A stretch of DNA of 64,000 nt from Metellina segmentata (lineage: Eukaryota > Arthropoda > Arachnida > Araneae > Tetragnathidae). Both the position numbers and the translations under genes were made by a program. Below the pieces are notes generated by a model. The model was not told where the DNA came from. It was given only the letters and a program-made list of their open reading frames with translations, and searched no databases. This document shows, in pieces, positions 32,275 through 43,303 of the stretch (its first letter is position 1; each line of letters opens with the position of its first letter). The stretch spans positions 89,531,672 through 89,595,671 of the forward strand of contig OX375874.1 of assembly GCA_947359465.1 (NCBI GenBank), in the 5' to 3' direction.

Positions 32275-32755
32275 CTGAGGTATCGATCTGGTGTAAAATT
32301 TTCCGCAGATTTCAAATCCATCGACATTTTTAATCTATCATTGACGATCGAGATTATAGAAAACCTTAAATAGTCCTTTTTGTGTTCGTAATGAATATTT
32401 ACATCAAATGCAGTCAAATTCGTATTGTGAAAATATAAAAGTTATAGTTGAAAAATTATTCATTTAAAGAAAATCACATTTAAGGTTGCGATCTCATGTA
32501 AAATTTACAGCAGATTTCAAATCCGTTGAAATTTTCGCTTTATTTTTAGCGCTTGAAAGATAGAAAACCTCGAATAGTCCTTTTTGTGTTCGTATAGAAT
32601 ATCTTCGTGAAATGCAGTCAAATTCGTATTTTGAAAATATAAAGTTAGAATTGAAAAATTGTTTATTTAAAGAAAATTACATTTAAGATATCGATCTGGT
32701 ATAAAATTTTCCGCAGATTTCAAATCCGTTGAAATTTTTACTCAATCTTTAACTA
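32275..32755. repeat. Tandem array of Harbinger-MITE interior, unit about 204 bp
   Basis: Anchors TATCGATCTGG(T), TTGCGATCTCATG and TATCGATCTGGTA sit at about 32281, 32486 and 32689, giving 2.3 copies. Each unit has AAAATTT-C-GCAGATTTCAAA, then TAGTCCTTTTTGTGTTCG, then TGCAGTCAAATTCGTATT and AAAGAAAAT(C/T)ACATTTAAG. The reverse complement of the ATCTGCGGAAAATTTTACAC and ATTTTCTATAATTAAATAAT parts lies once inside the MITE at 27038-27563. Confidence 0.75.
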
Positions 32756-32766
32756 TTGCGAAGTTA

Positions 32767-33094
32767 GGTAATTGGTAATTTTTAGTTAACGTCATACTAG
32801 AGCAACACGACAGGCTATTGACGACGGTCCGGGATCAATCCCTTAAGGGAAAGATCCTAGGGCAACACCTCGTAATTTTGAACTACGGTCAGATGACGAA
32901 GCAACACCTGGGCTGGCACCCCACTCTCCAAACTTCCACACCAACCCAACGTGAGGACGTTTGGTCAAGACAGATTTAAGGTGCACCAACCGCCTCTACA
33001 CCATACGCTTACAAACATCCATGCCCGTACCCGGATTTGAACCAGGAACCTTCCGATATAGAGGCTAACACCATAACCACTATACCGTCTGGTC
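32767..33094 (-). mobile_element. Full tRNA-derived SINE with target duplication
   Basis: Flanked by TTGCGAAGTTA (32756-32766) and TTGCAAAGATA (33095-33105), an 11-bp target duplication with two mismatches. On the minus strand: head with A-box region GGTATAGTGGTTATGGTG and B box GGTTCAAATCC, then CATGGATGTTTGTAAGCG, body with CCAGCCCAGGTGTT, tail CGGACCGTCGTCAATAGCCT, ending AAAAATTACCAATTACC. The head resembles tRNA-Asp/Glu/Val types. It differs from the 17.3-kb copies in head and in terminal sequence but shares the body. Confidence 0.9.
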
Positions 33095-33105
33095 TTGCAA
33101 AGATA

Positions 33106-33913
33106 AAGATTTAGATAAAGAAAAAAAAAAGAAATAAACACCAGTCAAAAAGTTTAATTTGTTTTGTTTCGCTTCGTTGGTTTGTGTTCAGGAAATGAAA
33201 GGAATAAATTAATTTTGAATCTGTGATCTCTTCACACTGTTGCCATTCTAAAGAAAACAAATAATAAATAAATGCCAATAAATTATTTAAAAAATGTACT
33301 AGATTAAATTTTTTAATTAAAAAATTTGGACTAACTGTGTGCTAAATTTCAGGAATGTAAGGTAGTAAGGATCGTCTGAAAACACACATACACATACACT
33401 TCCTTTTATTATAGTACAGATTTACGAATCTTCTATAATTTCATTTAAGATTTTATACTTCCTCATATTGGCGTAGTTCCAATAAATTATTTGAAACATC
33501 TTGCATTGAATGAGTGTTTGAGAAAAAGGAATAAGTGAAATGATGTTAATTGAAAATATATATTTAAAATGTAAAAGAAATTATACAGATAGACTTATTT
33601 GCAGGCCTTTCATAATTACTTTAGTTTTAGTTACTATATTCATAATATCGTTAATATTCATTTAAAATACATTTTCAATTTTGCTGATGCTCATTGATAA
33701 TGTAATTTTTCACGTATCACGAAAACCATGCATTATTAATTTGGAGTAATGAAACAATTCTATTTTAATTGCGTAATTATACTTATAATTTATTGAGATA
33801 TTTAAAATAACAAATCCTAATGATGCAATCAAATTTACAGAGAACTGTCGTTAAGGTCGTTCAGCTTGTAACACTTGTATACTAGCATTTCGGTAAATTA
33901 TTCATATTAACTG
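33106..33913. other. Very AT-rich unique DNA, no gene seen
   Basis: No feature recognised. An A-rich run at 33118-33133 follows the SINE target site. Confidence 0.45.
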
Positions 33914-33946
33914 TTAAAAGTAATTCACATAAATTATTCACGTTAA

Positions 33947-35000
33947 AGCCCGGTGCACACATCCGATTTTTCAACGTGCGGTGCTACTACGGCACCGAAG
34001 CTCAACTATGCACACATTTCCGTGAAATGACGCACGAACTCATTTCGCGCCATTTGCGATACATATTCTATCGAAGAAAACGTGTTTATTTCGCTTACTT
34101 GGTGTGAGAAAGTATATTTTGAAACGCAAAATAGACGTTACTGGATACAACCATTTATTAATTACTAGGGGGCCAGCCCCCTGCTCGATAGCGCTCGCCA
34201 ACCCCCGGAGGATTGCTTTGCAATCCTCACTGGTTCGCTGCGCGAACCTATGCTCGCTTCGCTCGCATCAATGAAGACATGTGTCCTAGCAGAAGGGATT
34301 GTTTACAAAATATGATATTCCAAAAAAAAAAAAACTTTTTTTCCAATCTAAATTTGCTGTTTGCAGAAAAGTTATATACAGTGCCTCTGAAATCAGAATT
34401 AAAATGTAAACTGTGCAAATTTTGACTCGAAATGTGATCGCTGCTTTGGAAATTGAATACCCAGCATGTTGTTTGTGTGTACATTTCCCCAGCACTCGAG
34501 CCACTCACTTTTTCATTGATTTTGTTGTCTAAAGTTGAAGTTCAAGCGTATTGTTGAACTGCAATTGTTGGCCCTTAAAAGATACCCCGTTTTCTTTGAT
34601 TTCTATTACAAACTACAACAGCTCGACTAAAATTAATTTTTTTCAATAAAATTTCATCCGATTACGCTATGAATTCAATTGAGGCGCGAGACTTCGTGAT
34701 GGTGAACAAACAATCGCACAATGTTGCCAAAACGCAATAACAAATAACGTCTTTTTTGCGTGCCACGTAAGAGAATTATATATATAGATTATTTTCTTCC
34801 ATTTGTTTATGAAAACAAGGTACATCAGAACGGAGACTCATATACGGCGCCTTGGTTGAACTGCCGTACAAATTGCACGCAAGTTGGAGCGGCGCTGGAG
34901 GCATGTGTGAACTGCTCCATTGAATCTAATGTATCTCAGACCGCACTTGCGTTGCGGCAGCGGCCCCGCACGTTCAAAAACCGGATGTTTGCACCGGGCC
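33947..35000. mobile_element. PIF/Harbinger-like MITE interrupted by a Helitron
   Basis: TAA at 33944-33946 and 35001-35003. The left end AGCCCGGTGCACACATCCGA then TTTTTCAACGTGCGG pairs with the right end, reversed GGCCCGGTGCAAACATCCGG then TTTTTGAACGTGCGG, giving TIRs of about 40 bp. Without the 624-bp Helitron (34165-34788) the element is about 430 bp. No transposase frame remains. Confidence 0.85.
34165..34788 (-). mobile_element. Non-autonomous Helitron, 624 bp, second copy
   Basis: Same termini as 26285-26938: minus-strand TCTATATATATAATTCTCTT at one end and hairpin GGGGGCTGGCCCCC plus CTAG at the other, between A (34164) and T (34789). Internal palindromes are conserved (GAGGATTGCTTTGCAATCCT). 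It sits inside the Harbinger-like MITE, so it is the younger insertion. Confidence 0.9.
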
Positions 35001-35214
35001 TAAATGTTAAAAGTAATTAACATAAATTATTCACGATATACACTCAAAAGCAAAAAAAAATCGATGCACCAAGAAAGAGTTTTCCGATTGCGATACAAAT
35101 TGGTTGATGTGGAGAACATACATAGAAAAACAAACTATTACAATTTCAGAACAATTAAAGGATTTTTTTTTCAGAGTTTGACCGTTACAAAGGGAGCAAG
35201 TCAATAAGGCGTTG

Positions 35215-35810
35215 GTGCACCTGTGGCTTAGAAGCAAGCTGTCACCCGGCATGGCATAGACTGAAAAGTTATCGCATGGTGTCCTGCGGAACTCTTAAAA
35301 TTGTCCCCAACTGTCGGGCTAAATGGTCGACATTCCGGGATGATTCCAATCGCCTTCCTATAACTTCCGAAATGTGCTCTATGAGAGAGATCAGGAGATC
35401 TAGTTGGTCAAGGAAGTGTTGGGAAAGCTTGGAGACAATTCATAGGAACTCGTGCCGGGCATTATCTTGTTGAAAAGCAAGTTCGGGGTGTTGCAAAAGG
35501 AACGAGATCTACGAACAACCGGTCGTAGATTGTTCTCTACGTACCGCTGTTCTGTAGGTGTGGCAGCAATGACTACTAAAGGGGTCCGGCTATCAAAGAA
35601 GATGGCACCACAGACCATAACGCCCTGTTGTGGGCACTTGTGGCGTGCGAAAGTAAAGGCAGGATCCCACGCTGCCTTGGACGTGTCAAGACACAGTTGG
35701 AAATGGGACTCGTCAATGAAGATTATACGTCCCTAGTCAACGTTGTTCCAAGTTGATCGAGCCCGGCACCACTGTAGTTCTGCACCACCATGGTGCGTCG
35801 ATTTTTTTGT
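35215..35810 (-). pseudogene. Tc1-like transposase fragment
   Basis: The minus-strand reading gives LQWCRARSTWNN, a stop, then GRIIFIDESHFQL with the first catalytic Asp. It continues VMVCGAIFFDSRTPLVVIA, then TPTEQRYVENNLRPVV. After a frameshift comes FQQDNARHEF with the second Asp. The Glu region and C-terminus near 35215-35400 are barely recognisable. TIRs were not found. It is a different, more diverged subfamily from the other Tc1 copies here. Confidence 0.8.
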
Positions 35811-36382
35811 TATAGAGCATATATCGGCAACCCCCGGGCCGGATTTGGCCCAACCCGGCTTTTGATCTGACCCGCAAAACCTTTTAAAATCGCACTCGAA
35901 AAAAAGTAAATAATATCGGTACTCGACAACAAGAGAATGAGAGCGGGCTAACACTTCTCAAATTGCTATATCTTTGAACGAATGGGTAAATGCTAAATAG
36001 TGCTCATAATAATAACGAAACTAGGTGTTTCAATTCATTTCAACGATAACTAAAACATTGCAGACTAAAATAAAGTCATATTATTTTTATTTTTATACCA
36101 TATATCTTTTTACGATTTAAAAAATTTAAACATTGTTTAAATATGCTTGGAATCGAATTTCCCAATGGTAGTACAAAAAGTTTATTCATCGGGTATTTTC
36201 AACTTTAAAAAAAAATTAATATTTTTTTAGTTTGAAGATAATTGACTACTTTTCAATTTGAAAGCAAAATTTAAGTTGATTACAGTATGCATTTTTTGTC
36301 CGTCGTGTTCTTTTGCCGTTTCGAAAGAAAAAATTAGCAAATGGATGGGTGTGTCCTGTTCATTCTATTTTATAACGTAAGT
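35811..36382. other. AT-rich DNA with a GC-rich palindromic scrap
   Basis: At 35829-35880 GGCAACCCCCGGGCCGGATT then TGGCCCAACCCGG looks like the subterminal GGCC-rich motif common in hAT-type elements, but no partner end was found. The rest is AT-rich without features. Confidence 0.3.
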
Positions 36383-36520
36383 CAGGCCTCGAAATATTTT
36401 TTTTAATACAGGTGCACAAGGTGCACCCAAGTTTTTAAATTAGGTGCACAGGTGCGCTTAGCGGGAAAAAATTAGGTGCACAATTTTATTTTCATGTGCA
36501 CCCGGGTATTTCGAGCCCTG
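36383..36520. mobile_element. hAT-like MITE, 138 bp
   Basis: Ends CAGGCCTCGAAATA and, reversed, CAGGGCTCGAAATAC. Flanks ACGTAAGT (36375-36382) and ACATAAGT (36521-36528) form an 8-bp target duplication with one mismatch, as expected for hAT. The interior is built from repeated GGTGCAC / GTGCACC words that can fold on each other. No coding sequence. Confidence 0.9.
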
Positions 36521-36528
36521 ACATAAGT

Positions 36529-37919
36529 CAAAATGTACTTTTGTGGAATTGGTTCATACAGAAAGGAAAGGAAATGTTTATTTCCTTTAACAAAACATGT
36601 CTAAGAAAGAAGTGACTGTCAGAGTTTCTTTTTGTGCTATATACGTTCCCCGTTTATTACATTGACTGCTGTATAAAATTTAAATGTTTTTTTTTTAAAG
36701 TTAGTTATGAATAGAAAGGTTTTATGACTAAAAAAAGGAATTTTTCTTAAAGCTTGAACGGAAAAGTTACAAGGATGGCAAAACGTACTCGTCCATTTAA
36801 CCCTAAATAACTTAAAGGAGTTACTAAAGAATAAATCATAAGCAAATAAATTCTTAAAGTTCAAAAACAATTCTTAAGAATTTGAATAAATTTTAAAGTT
36901 ACTTTGGATAAGAAACCAATTATTATAAATTAGCAATCAGAGAAGGGACATTTAGATTTCGCGTTACGATCAGTATACTAAATACTTAATTTGTGTAGAA
37001 AGCAATTTAGTTTGAATCTTTTATAGTAAACGTATATAGGAACTTATCAGGTATGCTTTGTAAAAAATCAAATAAAATCTCAGGACGCGTCACGACATTT
37101 ATTTACAGAGAAAAAACGAAAACGGTACACAAACGGCCAACAGAACGACTGCCCTCTCGCTGCTTAACAGAAACAGACACTAGCACTTTCAAACGGTGCA
37201 CATCCGCTGAAGAAAACACGATCATGTTTCCTTGGAAACAGCTGATAGCTGATAAATAGTTCCCCGTTTAGTTTGGGGAAGAGAGAAGAAAAACACTGAT
37301 GTTCTGCTGCACGTTATATTTTAAAGATTCCTTTGTGGTACCTTTCTTTAATCAAACCACGGCTGTTAAAATTGTGAATTCTGATAAAAATTAATACAAC
37401 TTTTAGTCATCACTTTTAAGTGAATATGCTTCAACGATAAGCTTTTAAAATATGTTCAATATTCAACCCTATTTTAAACTAGGTAAGAGAAAGGATATTA
37501 TATTCTGGATACTCTAATATCAATGATATATCGTATACTTGTAGGAATCTGCTTATATTTGTCTAAAAAATGTGTCGCGTTTTATGATTTATGAGAAAAG
37601 TTTAGTGGCGAGACACATGGTTAGTTTATCGTAACCTTAACTAAAAGGGCTCATTTATTTTCACCACTATGAATCATTATAACTTTATTTCGAATACCAT
37701 ACATTGCTCAAAAGGATGAATAAGAGTGACCTTTAGAAAGGGTGGAATCGTCGGTATTCATCACTTTTCGGAACAGTCGGGATAAAATGCTGTTTTAGTT
37801 GTCTAAAGAGGAACTTGATTTAAGACGAACATGTTTAGTAGAATTGTTGTTCACTAGACAAAAATAAGGTAAAGCTAATTCTGGACTTGATGAAAAAGTT
37901 TCGATCACATTTGCAAAGA
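36529..37919. other. AT-rich unique DNA, no gene seen
   Basis: Frames of 68-77 codons (36637-36870 minus, 37053-37259 plus) lack motifs. Confidence 0.4.
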
Positions 37920-38545
37920 TAGTTAATTAAGAAAGATGTCTTTGCTTATGCTTAGGTACATTATATACTTGATGAACAAAATAACTTTTTTCTGATGATG
38001 TACATTGTTAAAAAACTTTCTAAAATCACTGTTCCTGCATTTTTTTTAAATTGACATTTTCCTGTATTTTCTGTACTTTAATTCCTGTGTATTGGGTTTT
38101 GGGTTCATACTGGCTAACAAGTTTGGTCAAGTCTTGTTAGATATAATAACTGAATTCATTTGTAAAGATAATTAATTTTTTGTTTCATATTTAGATCAGC
38201 AAATTCCTGATGGACAAAATATGTTTCAATACCAAAATGCTTTCTAAAATAATTATACTTGGATTTTTTTTTGGATTGATATTCTCCTGTATTTATTTGT
38301 TGTACTTAAGTTTCCGTATTGAGTTTTGGGTTCATACTAGAAAATATGTTTAGTCAAGTTTTGTTGGATGAAATAACTGATAAATTCATTTGTTTAGAAA
38401 ATTCATTGTTTATTTATTTTTACGTCAGCAGATCCCTGATGTACAAAATGTCTGTTTTATTAACAAAAGGTTTACAAAAATAATTATACCTGGATTTTTT
38501 TTGGGTTGACTTCCTCTTGTATTTGATGTATTTTAATTCAATACA
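37920..38545. repeat. Tandem repeat, unit about 227 bp, nearly 3 copies
   Basis: Anchor (A/G)TTGA(C/T)-TT-TCCTGTATTT occurs at about 38051, 38275 and 38505. Each unit has TTGGGTTCATACT, then GTCAAGT(C/T)TTGTT, then CATTTGT, then ATCAGCA(A/G)AT-CCTGATG-ACAAAAT and AATTATAC(T/C)TGGATTTTTT. Confidence 0.8.
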
Positions 38546-38570
38546 ATATATATATATATATATATATAAT
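38546..38570. repeat. (TA)n microsatellite
   Basis: Uninterrupted TA dinucleotide run directly after the 227-bp array. Confidence 0.9.
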
Positions 38571-38879
38571 ACATATTAATACTACGAGGTCTAATGTGGA
38601 TATTTATGAATGGTTTATTTTAGATATTTCAACAATTTCAGATTTCCTGAGTACATTTACGCACATAAAATGCAAATAACGGCATGTTAACAACATGGCA
38701 TAAAAAATATTTCGAAAGTAGATTCGTTGTATTCCACTTTAGTTATTGAAATTTGAGTTACATTTATTTATACTTGAAGGACTACTTTCTCTTTATTGCA
38801 GTTCAAACCCACCTGTCTGAATCGATAAAAAAATAATGCCATGTAGAATTTATTTACAACTGCATGCTATTTGGATCAA

Positions 38880-39445
38880 AGCAAAGTTTAAATAAACCTT
38901 TGTTGATCTTGGAATAATATTAAGGTCATAAAATATTCTAACTAGGACTTTTGAAAGTTGTCTTAAGTGACAGAAATGACTGTTTACTTTTCGAGTTGAC
39001 GCTATTGTTATGCAACTTTGCTATTTTAAATATTTGAATATAATCGACTAACTTTGTTTCGTCTGTACTGAAGACATTAAATTTTAAAATAATCTGATAC
39101 TTCAATTTTAAAATGGAATTTTTAAGAAAAAATGTATTTGCTTGAAAAGAAATTGAGCATGATAGCGTATCAATACGATTTATCAGCTTTTCACAATGAC
39201 GATGGAATTAGGAAAAATCTCAATCCTGGTTCAAGTGCTATAAGTAATTGATAGGAAAATAAGTGTAAGTTTGCCCTTTTTACCGGAAATAAAAGGCGAT
39301 TCACAATCATACGAAAACTTAAAATTGGCTTCTATAATAGTCATCTACCAATCGCTTTTGTAGTTTTGCTTCACACAAAAGTACCATGTATGGGAAATAG
39401 ATTATATAATGAACAAAGTAAGTAGAATATGTATTTTTTTCAAAG
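38880..39445 (+). repeat. Dispersed repeat family R4w, copy 1 (Helitron-like family)
   Basis: Shares ordered blocks with 57560-58460 (same strand) and 43590-44780 (opposite strand): TCTTAAGTGACAGAAA, TCTGTACTGAAGACATT, GGAATTTT(T/C)AAGAAAAA, ATTTGCTT, AGGAAAAT-AGTGTAAG, ACT(C)GAAAACT-AAAA. The 43590 copy ends in a Helitron-like 3' terminus, so the family may be Helitron-derived. R4w is a local label. Confidence 0.55.
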
Positions 39446-39479
39446 TAAATTGTAGATTTTATAAAAGTTTTTAGTACAT

Positions 39480-39856
39480 TTGTTATTTCCTATGATATTT
39501 GTATTTTCAGTGACATTTCTATTTTCTGATATTTATGTTTTCTATGATGTTTATATTTTCAATGACATTTCTATTTTCTGATATTTATGTTTTCTACGAT
39601 ATTTATATTTTCTATGATATTTGTATATTCTATTATATTTGTATGTTCTATGATATTTGTATATTCTATGTTATTTGTATATTCTATGATATTTGTATTT
39701 CTATCATATTTGAATTGTTCTATATTTGAATTGTTCTACATTTGAATTGTTCTATATTTGAATTGTTCTATATTTGAATTGTTCTACATTTGAATTGTTC
39801 TATATTTGAATTGTTCTACATTTGAATTGTTCTATATTTGAATTGTTCTATGATAG
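39480..39856. repeat. Two adjoining minisatellites (18-bp then 16-bp units)
   Basis: 39480-39715 consists of TTCTATGATATTTGTAT(A)-type units, many of 18 bp; 39716-39856 consists of about 8 copies of TGAATTGTTCTA(T/C)ATT (16 bp). The 18-bp phase yields an artefactual FYDICI peptide repeat on the plus strand. Confidence 0.9.
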
Positions 39857-41917
39857 AAAAGTTATTTCTTTCGATCACTTTTAATCAACGTTTAACCAAT
39901 TTATCCCCGAACAACACTGGGTTTTATGTTAGCTTCTCGAACAAATAAAAAATTAAACAGCACCATTCTATATTGAAGCGTACAAGCTTGTTTCCTTCTT
40001 TTTATTCATTTTGATTTTACGCTCCTTCGAAATTACAATTGAAATGGTCCCTTTGACTTCATAAGAAAATAAGTTTTCGGCACACACAGTGACTCTTTTT
40101 CTTAAATTAGATTAAAATTCCTCACAAAAGAGACAATCGCTTGAAAGGAATGCCACAGAAATTCTGGAACACATCCAGATAAAAGCCAGAATTCATTCGA
40201 CATTTGTTCCAAAACGATTTCTTAGCAAGTGAATTATGTCGTGGTACGACAGTGCTATCGCATTTTCTTGCACTTAACTGGCATCACAAAAATGAAAATG
40301 AATTTCCCAATTAAAAAATAGCTGCTATTGTTCTCTTGGTTTCATTTCAGGAATAGTTCCACCGACGAATGTCTTTATTAATATCGGAACATTCCTATTT
40401 GAACTTTTAGACCGTAAAAAAAGGAACTAGGTATGCTTTAGTCTGGAACACAGTACACGAACATTTCCTTCTGTGAATTTAATTACATTTAACATAGCTA
40501 AAGAAATAATAAATAACTTCCATCTCGTTAGTTATTCATTTATTGCGATACATTGTGCTCAATGTTCTGTTACCAGTAATTTCATTCTGTTCCATTCGAA
40601 TTCTCTTATTCACATATCGATACATACGCCATCCGTAACATAATTATATTTCTAATTAAATTCAAAAAGCCATTTTTTATAAATTATTTTCTGTTTTGGA
40701 TATAAAACGGTCTTGAAAAAAAAAAGAAAAGAAAACAGGAACCCCGTCCAAAATTGAGAGATCCGTCGTTTAAAAAGCTTTTCTAGCTCTGGAGTTCAAA
40801 CACGAAAAGCAATATTGAAGAGCTTCACCATTGTCCTTGCTTATTTCAATGCTCGAGTTGGATTTATCTCCTTCAAAAAATGTCAAAACAAATGAATATA
40901 AAAGAGATGCAAAAGAATTTTCTAAATGGATTTGCTCCCTAACTTAAACTGATGTGTTTGAAGCTGGCGGAATTTCAGAATACGCAAAAGGTATAGTGGT
41001 TTTATTGGATATGCTGATAAATGTTCGAACATGCTCATTTTTGTTATAAATGTGGATGTTTTCATTGAAAATCAAGTGCAATATGCTATATAGTTAGCAA
41101 TTCTGACGACATACCCATATTTCATACTTTTACATGTATATACATACATCATTGCTTGCACATAAACTGAACATACATTACTTACACGCTACACGTGCAA
41201 TTTATGAGGAACTTTCGGTATAAACAAACAAACCAGACGATTTGTAATATGCTATCCAAAAAACTCTAGCTTGATGAATATCGGGTATTTTAAAATATGG
41301 TTTATCGATGTTTTGCAAACGTTTGTCGTTTAAAGTAATTGGTGTTGACCAATCTGCTAACAGATATCAATTCAGAATTTATTATTTGCAATTTTTACTG
41401 CCGAACTGCTGAAATGATATTGGAAAAACAAGCCGAACTGTCGCCACGTTCAGAATAAGTACAATCAATACGTTTCTGTGTATAAACCCTACAGACACCT
41501 ACATTACGTTGTGGCAAAGTAACTCTAACAGAGTGCTAATGTCTGTCACTACAAATATACAATCACGATGTACAAAGATACGCCGTCAGGTGTATGCATA
41601 CACTAGAAATTACGAAAATCGACCAGAATATCAATATTGTTCTTATTTATTTAAAAACTTTTTAGCTTTCAAACGGTGCGAAGATCTTGTAAATAATCAA
41701 AATAGTTTTCTAGTTACAAGATTTTTGTTAGGTACTGTCAACATATACAGACCAGTTTCACAAACTTTATACTCGATTTCTGAAGAACTGTGTGCTTGGA
41801 ATAAGATGCTTTGTTCTAAACGTGATAACTCCAAATGAATTCACCTATTATAATTATTTTTGCATCACTGTGATCTATGTAATACAATGAATATTTTGGA
41901 CCTCATTCAAAGTATTT
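39857..41917. other. AT-rich unique DNA, one unclassified 109-codon frame
   Basis: The plus-strand frame at 41509-41838 begins MWQSNSNRV and has no recognised domain or hydrophobic signal. No repeat was detected elsewhere in this stretch. Confidence 0.35.
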
Positions 41918-41928
41918 AGTTAAGAAAT

Positions 41929-42342
41929 AAGGGCCGGGTGGCCTGGTCAATAAGGCATCGAGCTCGTAATTGACTGATCATGAGTTCGAGCTCAGCTAAC
42001 CGAAAATTCCCGTGTACGCTAAAGGTGACTGGTACACGAAAAATCTGTCGTGGTCACAAAGCCCTCCATGTTCCCATAATAAATCAATACCTCCGGGGGT
42101 GCCGAACCAGGGATTAGTTAGTCTCTGATTTGGATCAAAATTACAACCGTGTGTGCCTGAGTATGATTGAATGTCGTGAAAATGTGACCTCTCCGTAAAA
42201 ATTAGACGTGTCGATGTACTGCCATCTGTTGACTTCCTCCCAATGGGGCTCACTTGCATGGAAGCCGCACCCCTCTTGCCTGTCTTCGACGGTCCTGGCA
42301 CTCCTTTGGTCTGCCAGTGTAGGCATAAGAAACAACAACAAC
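41929..42342 (+). mobile_element. SINE with tRNA-Arg-like head and target duplication
   Basis: Exact 11-bp target duplication AGTTAAGAAAT (41918-41928 and 42343-42353). The head GCCGGGTGGCCTGGTCAATA then AGGCATC, with B box GAGTTCGAGCTC, resembles tRNA-Arg (GTGGCCTAATGGATAAGGC pattern). The 3' end is an ACAACAACAACA tail. The body shares nothing obvious with the other SINE family here, so this is a second, independent SINE family. The exact duplication suggests it is comparatively young. The open frames at 41996-42341 on the minus strand are not genes. Confidence 0.9.
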
Positions 42343-42586
42343 AGTTAAGAAATTGATTTTTAATTGATTTTTAAATATTGAAATTCCTGAAGAGATATTG
42401 ATTTTTTACGCCTTCTTGATTAAAAATTTGAAAAAAGAAACAATTTCTTTAAACAATTTGATGGAGTTTCAGAACATGAAGAGTAATATTAAGAATCATA
42501 TCCTACAGGAATCGTTTTTTTTTAACAAATTAGAATTTGAGGTATCACGTTTAAAAAAACATGCTAATTTTATGATTATATCTTAA

Positions 42587-42750
42587 CTAGCCATTGCGTG
42601 GCTAACACGGAGTTGCCCGTGCGCTATTTTGTGGGGTTAGGTTTGTCCAGTGTGAACGCTCGCCAACCATCGGTGTTGGCTACGCATTGCCACTTGGTTT
42701 GCTTCACAAACCAACACCACGGACAACGCTGTGATGGCCTAGTTATTGCG
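42587..42750 (-). mobile_element. Helitron-like 3' end, related to the 26-kb and 34-kb copies
   Basis: CTAG at 42587-42590 follows A, and the adjacent TAGCCATTGCGTGGCTA forms the terminal hairpin. Palindromes such as TTGGTTTGCTTCACAAACCA and the string AACGCTCGCCAACC parallel those near the CTAG end of the complete Helitrons. The other end is lost where a SINE fragment begins. Confidence 0.5.
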
Positions 42751-42754
42751 AAAT

Positions 42755-42895
42755 GCGGCCAAATTCGAATTTCGAATAGATCCAATCGGTGTGACGTCAC
42801 AATCTCTTGGAGAGTGGGGTACCAGCTCAGGTGTTATCTTAGACCGTTGTCAATAGGTCGTTGTGTTGCTAGAGTACGTTAATTAAAATTTACCC
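42755..42895 (+). mobile_element. Internally deleted tRNA-SINE
   Basis: Shows a degraded head end (AATTCGAATTTCGAATAGAT), then GAGAGTGGGGTACCAGCTCA then GGTGTTATC, and passes directly to the tail GACCGTTGTCAATAGGTCGT then GTTAATTAAAATTTACCC. The middle body is deleted. Its tail is the first unit of the array that follows. Confidence 0.75.
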
Positions 42896-43303
42896 AATTT
42901 CTTGGATATTTTCCTTAGGGGATTGATCCCGGGCGGTTATCAATAGTACGTTATGTTACTCTTGAACAACGTTAATAAAAATTACCAATTACCTAGGATC
43001 TTTGGGTTATTGGATCGATTCAGGACCGTGGTCAATAGCCCGTTGTGTTGCTCTAGTACGACGTTAACTAAAAATTACCAATTACCCGAACCATCGTGAA
43101 TAGCACGTTATGGATTGATCCCGGACCGTAGTCAAAAGGACGTTATGTTGCTTAAGTACGGTAATTAAAAATTACCGAATTACCTCTTATATTTCCCTAG
43201 GGGATTTATCCCAGACGGTCGTCAATAGCACGTTGTGCTGCTCTATTACGACGTTAATAAAAAAACACCAATTACCTCGGACCTTTGCCTTAGGGGATTA
43301 AAA
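42860..43303. repeat. Tandem array of SINE tail, unit about 93 bp, 5 copies
   Basis: GTTAA(T/C)TAAAAATTACC-type ends recur at about 42877, 42970, 43061, 43155 and 43250. Each is followed by ATTACCT-GGA-CTTT, then GGGGATTGATCCCGGACCG, then TCAATAG-ACGTT(G/A)TG-TGCT and TACGACGTTAA. This is the 3' domain of the SINE repeated head to tail without heads or bodies. Confidence 0.9.

Larger units (their letters stand above)
33914..35035. repeat. Tandem repeat (unit about 36 bp) split by a transposon
   Basis: GTTAAAAGTAATTCACATAA then ATTATTCACG (33913-33942) recurs as GTTAAAAGTAATTAACATAA then ATTATTCACG just beyond the MITE (35006-35035), with a further ATTATTCATATTAACTG unit upstream. Removing the MITE and one TAA restores a continuous tandem repeat. 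Confidence 0.75.

Noticed and set aside
35829..35880. hAT transposon end
   Set aside because: GGCC-rich palindromic style fits, but there is no CAG terminus, partner end or target duplication.
39535..39729. 64-codon FYDICI repeat protein
   Set aside because: Direct translation of an 18-bp AT-rich microsatellite.
41929..42010. tRNA-Arg gene
   Set aside because: Only the promoter half resembles tRNA-Arg; the element has a CAA-rich tail and an exact 11-bp target duplication, so it is a SINE.
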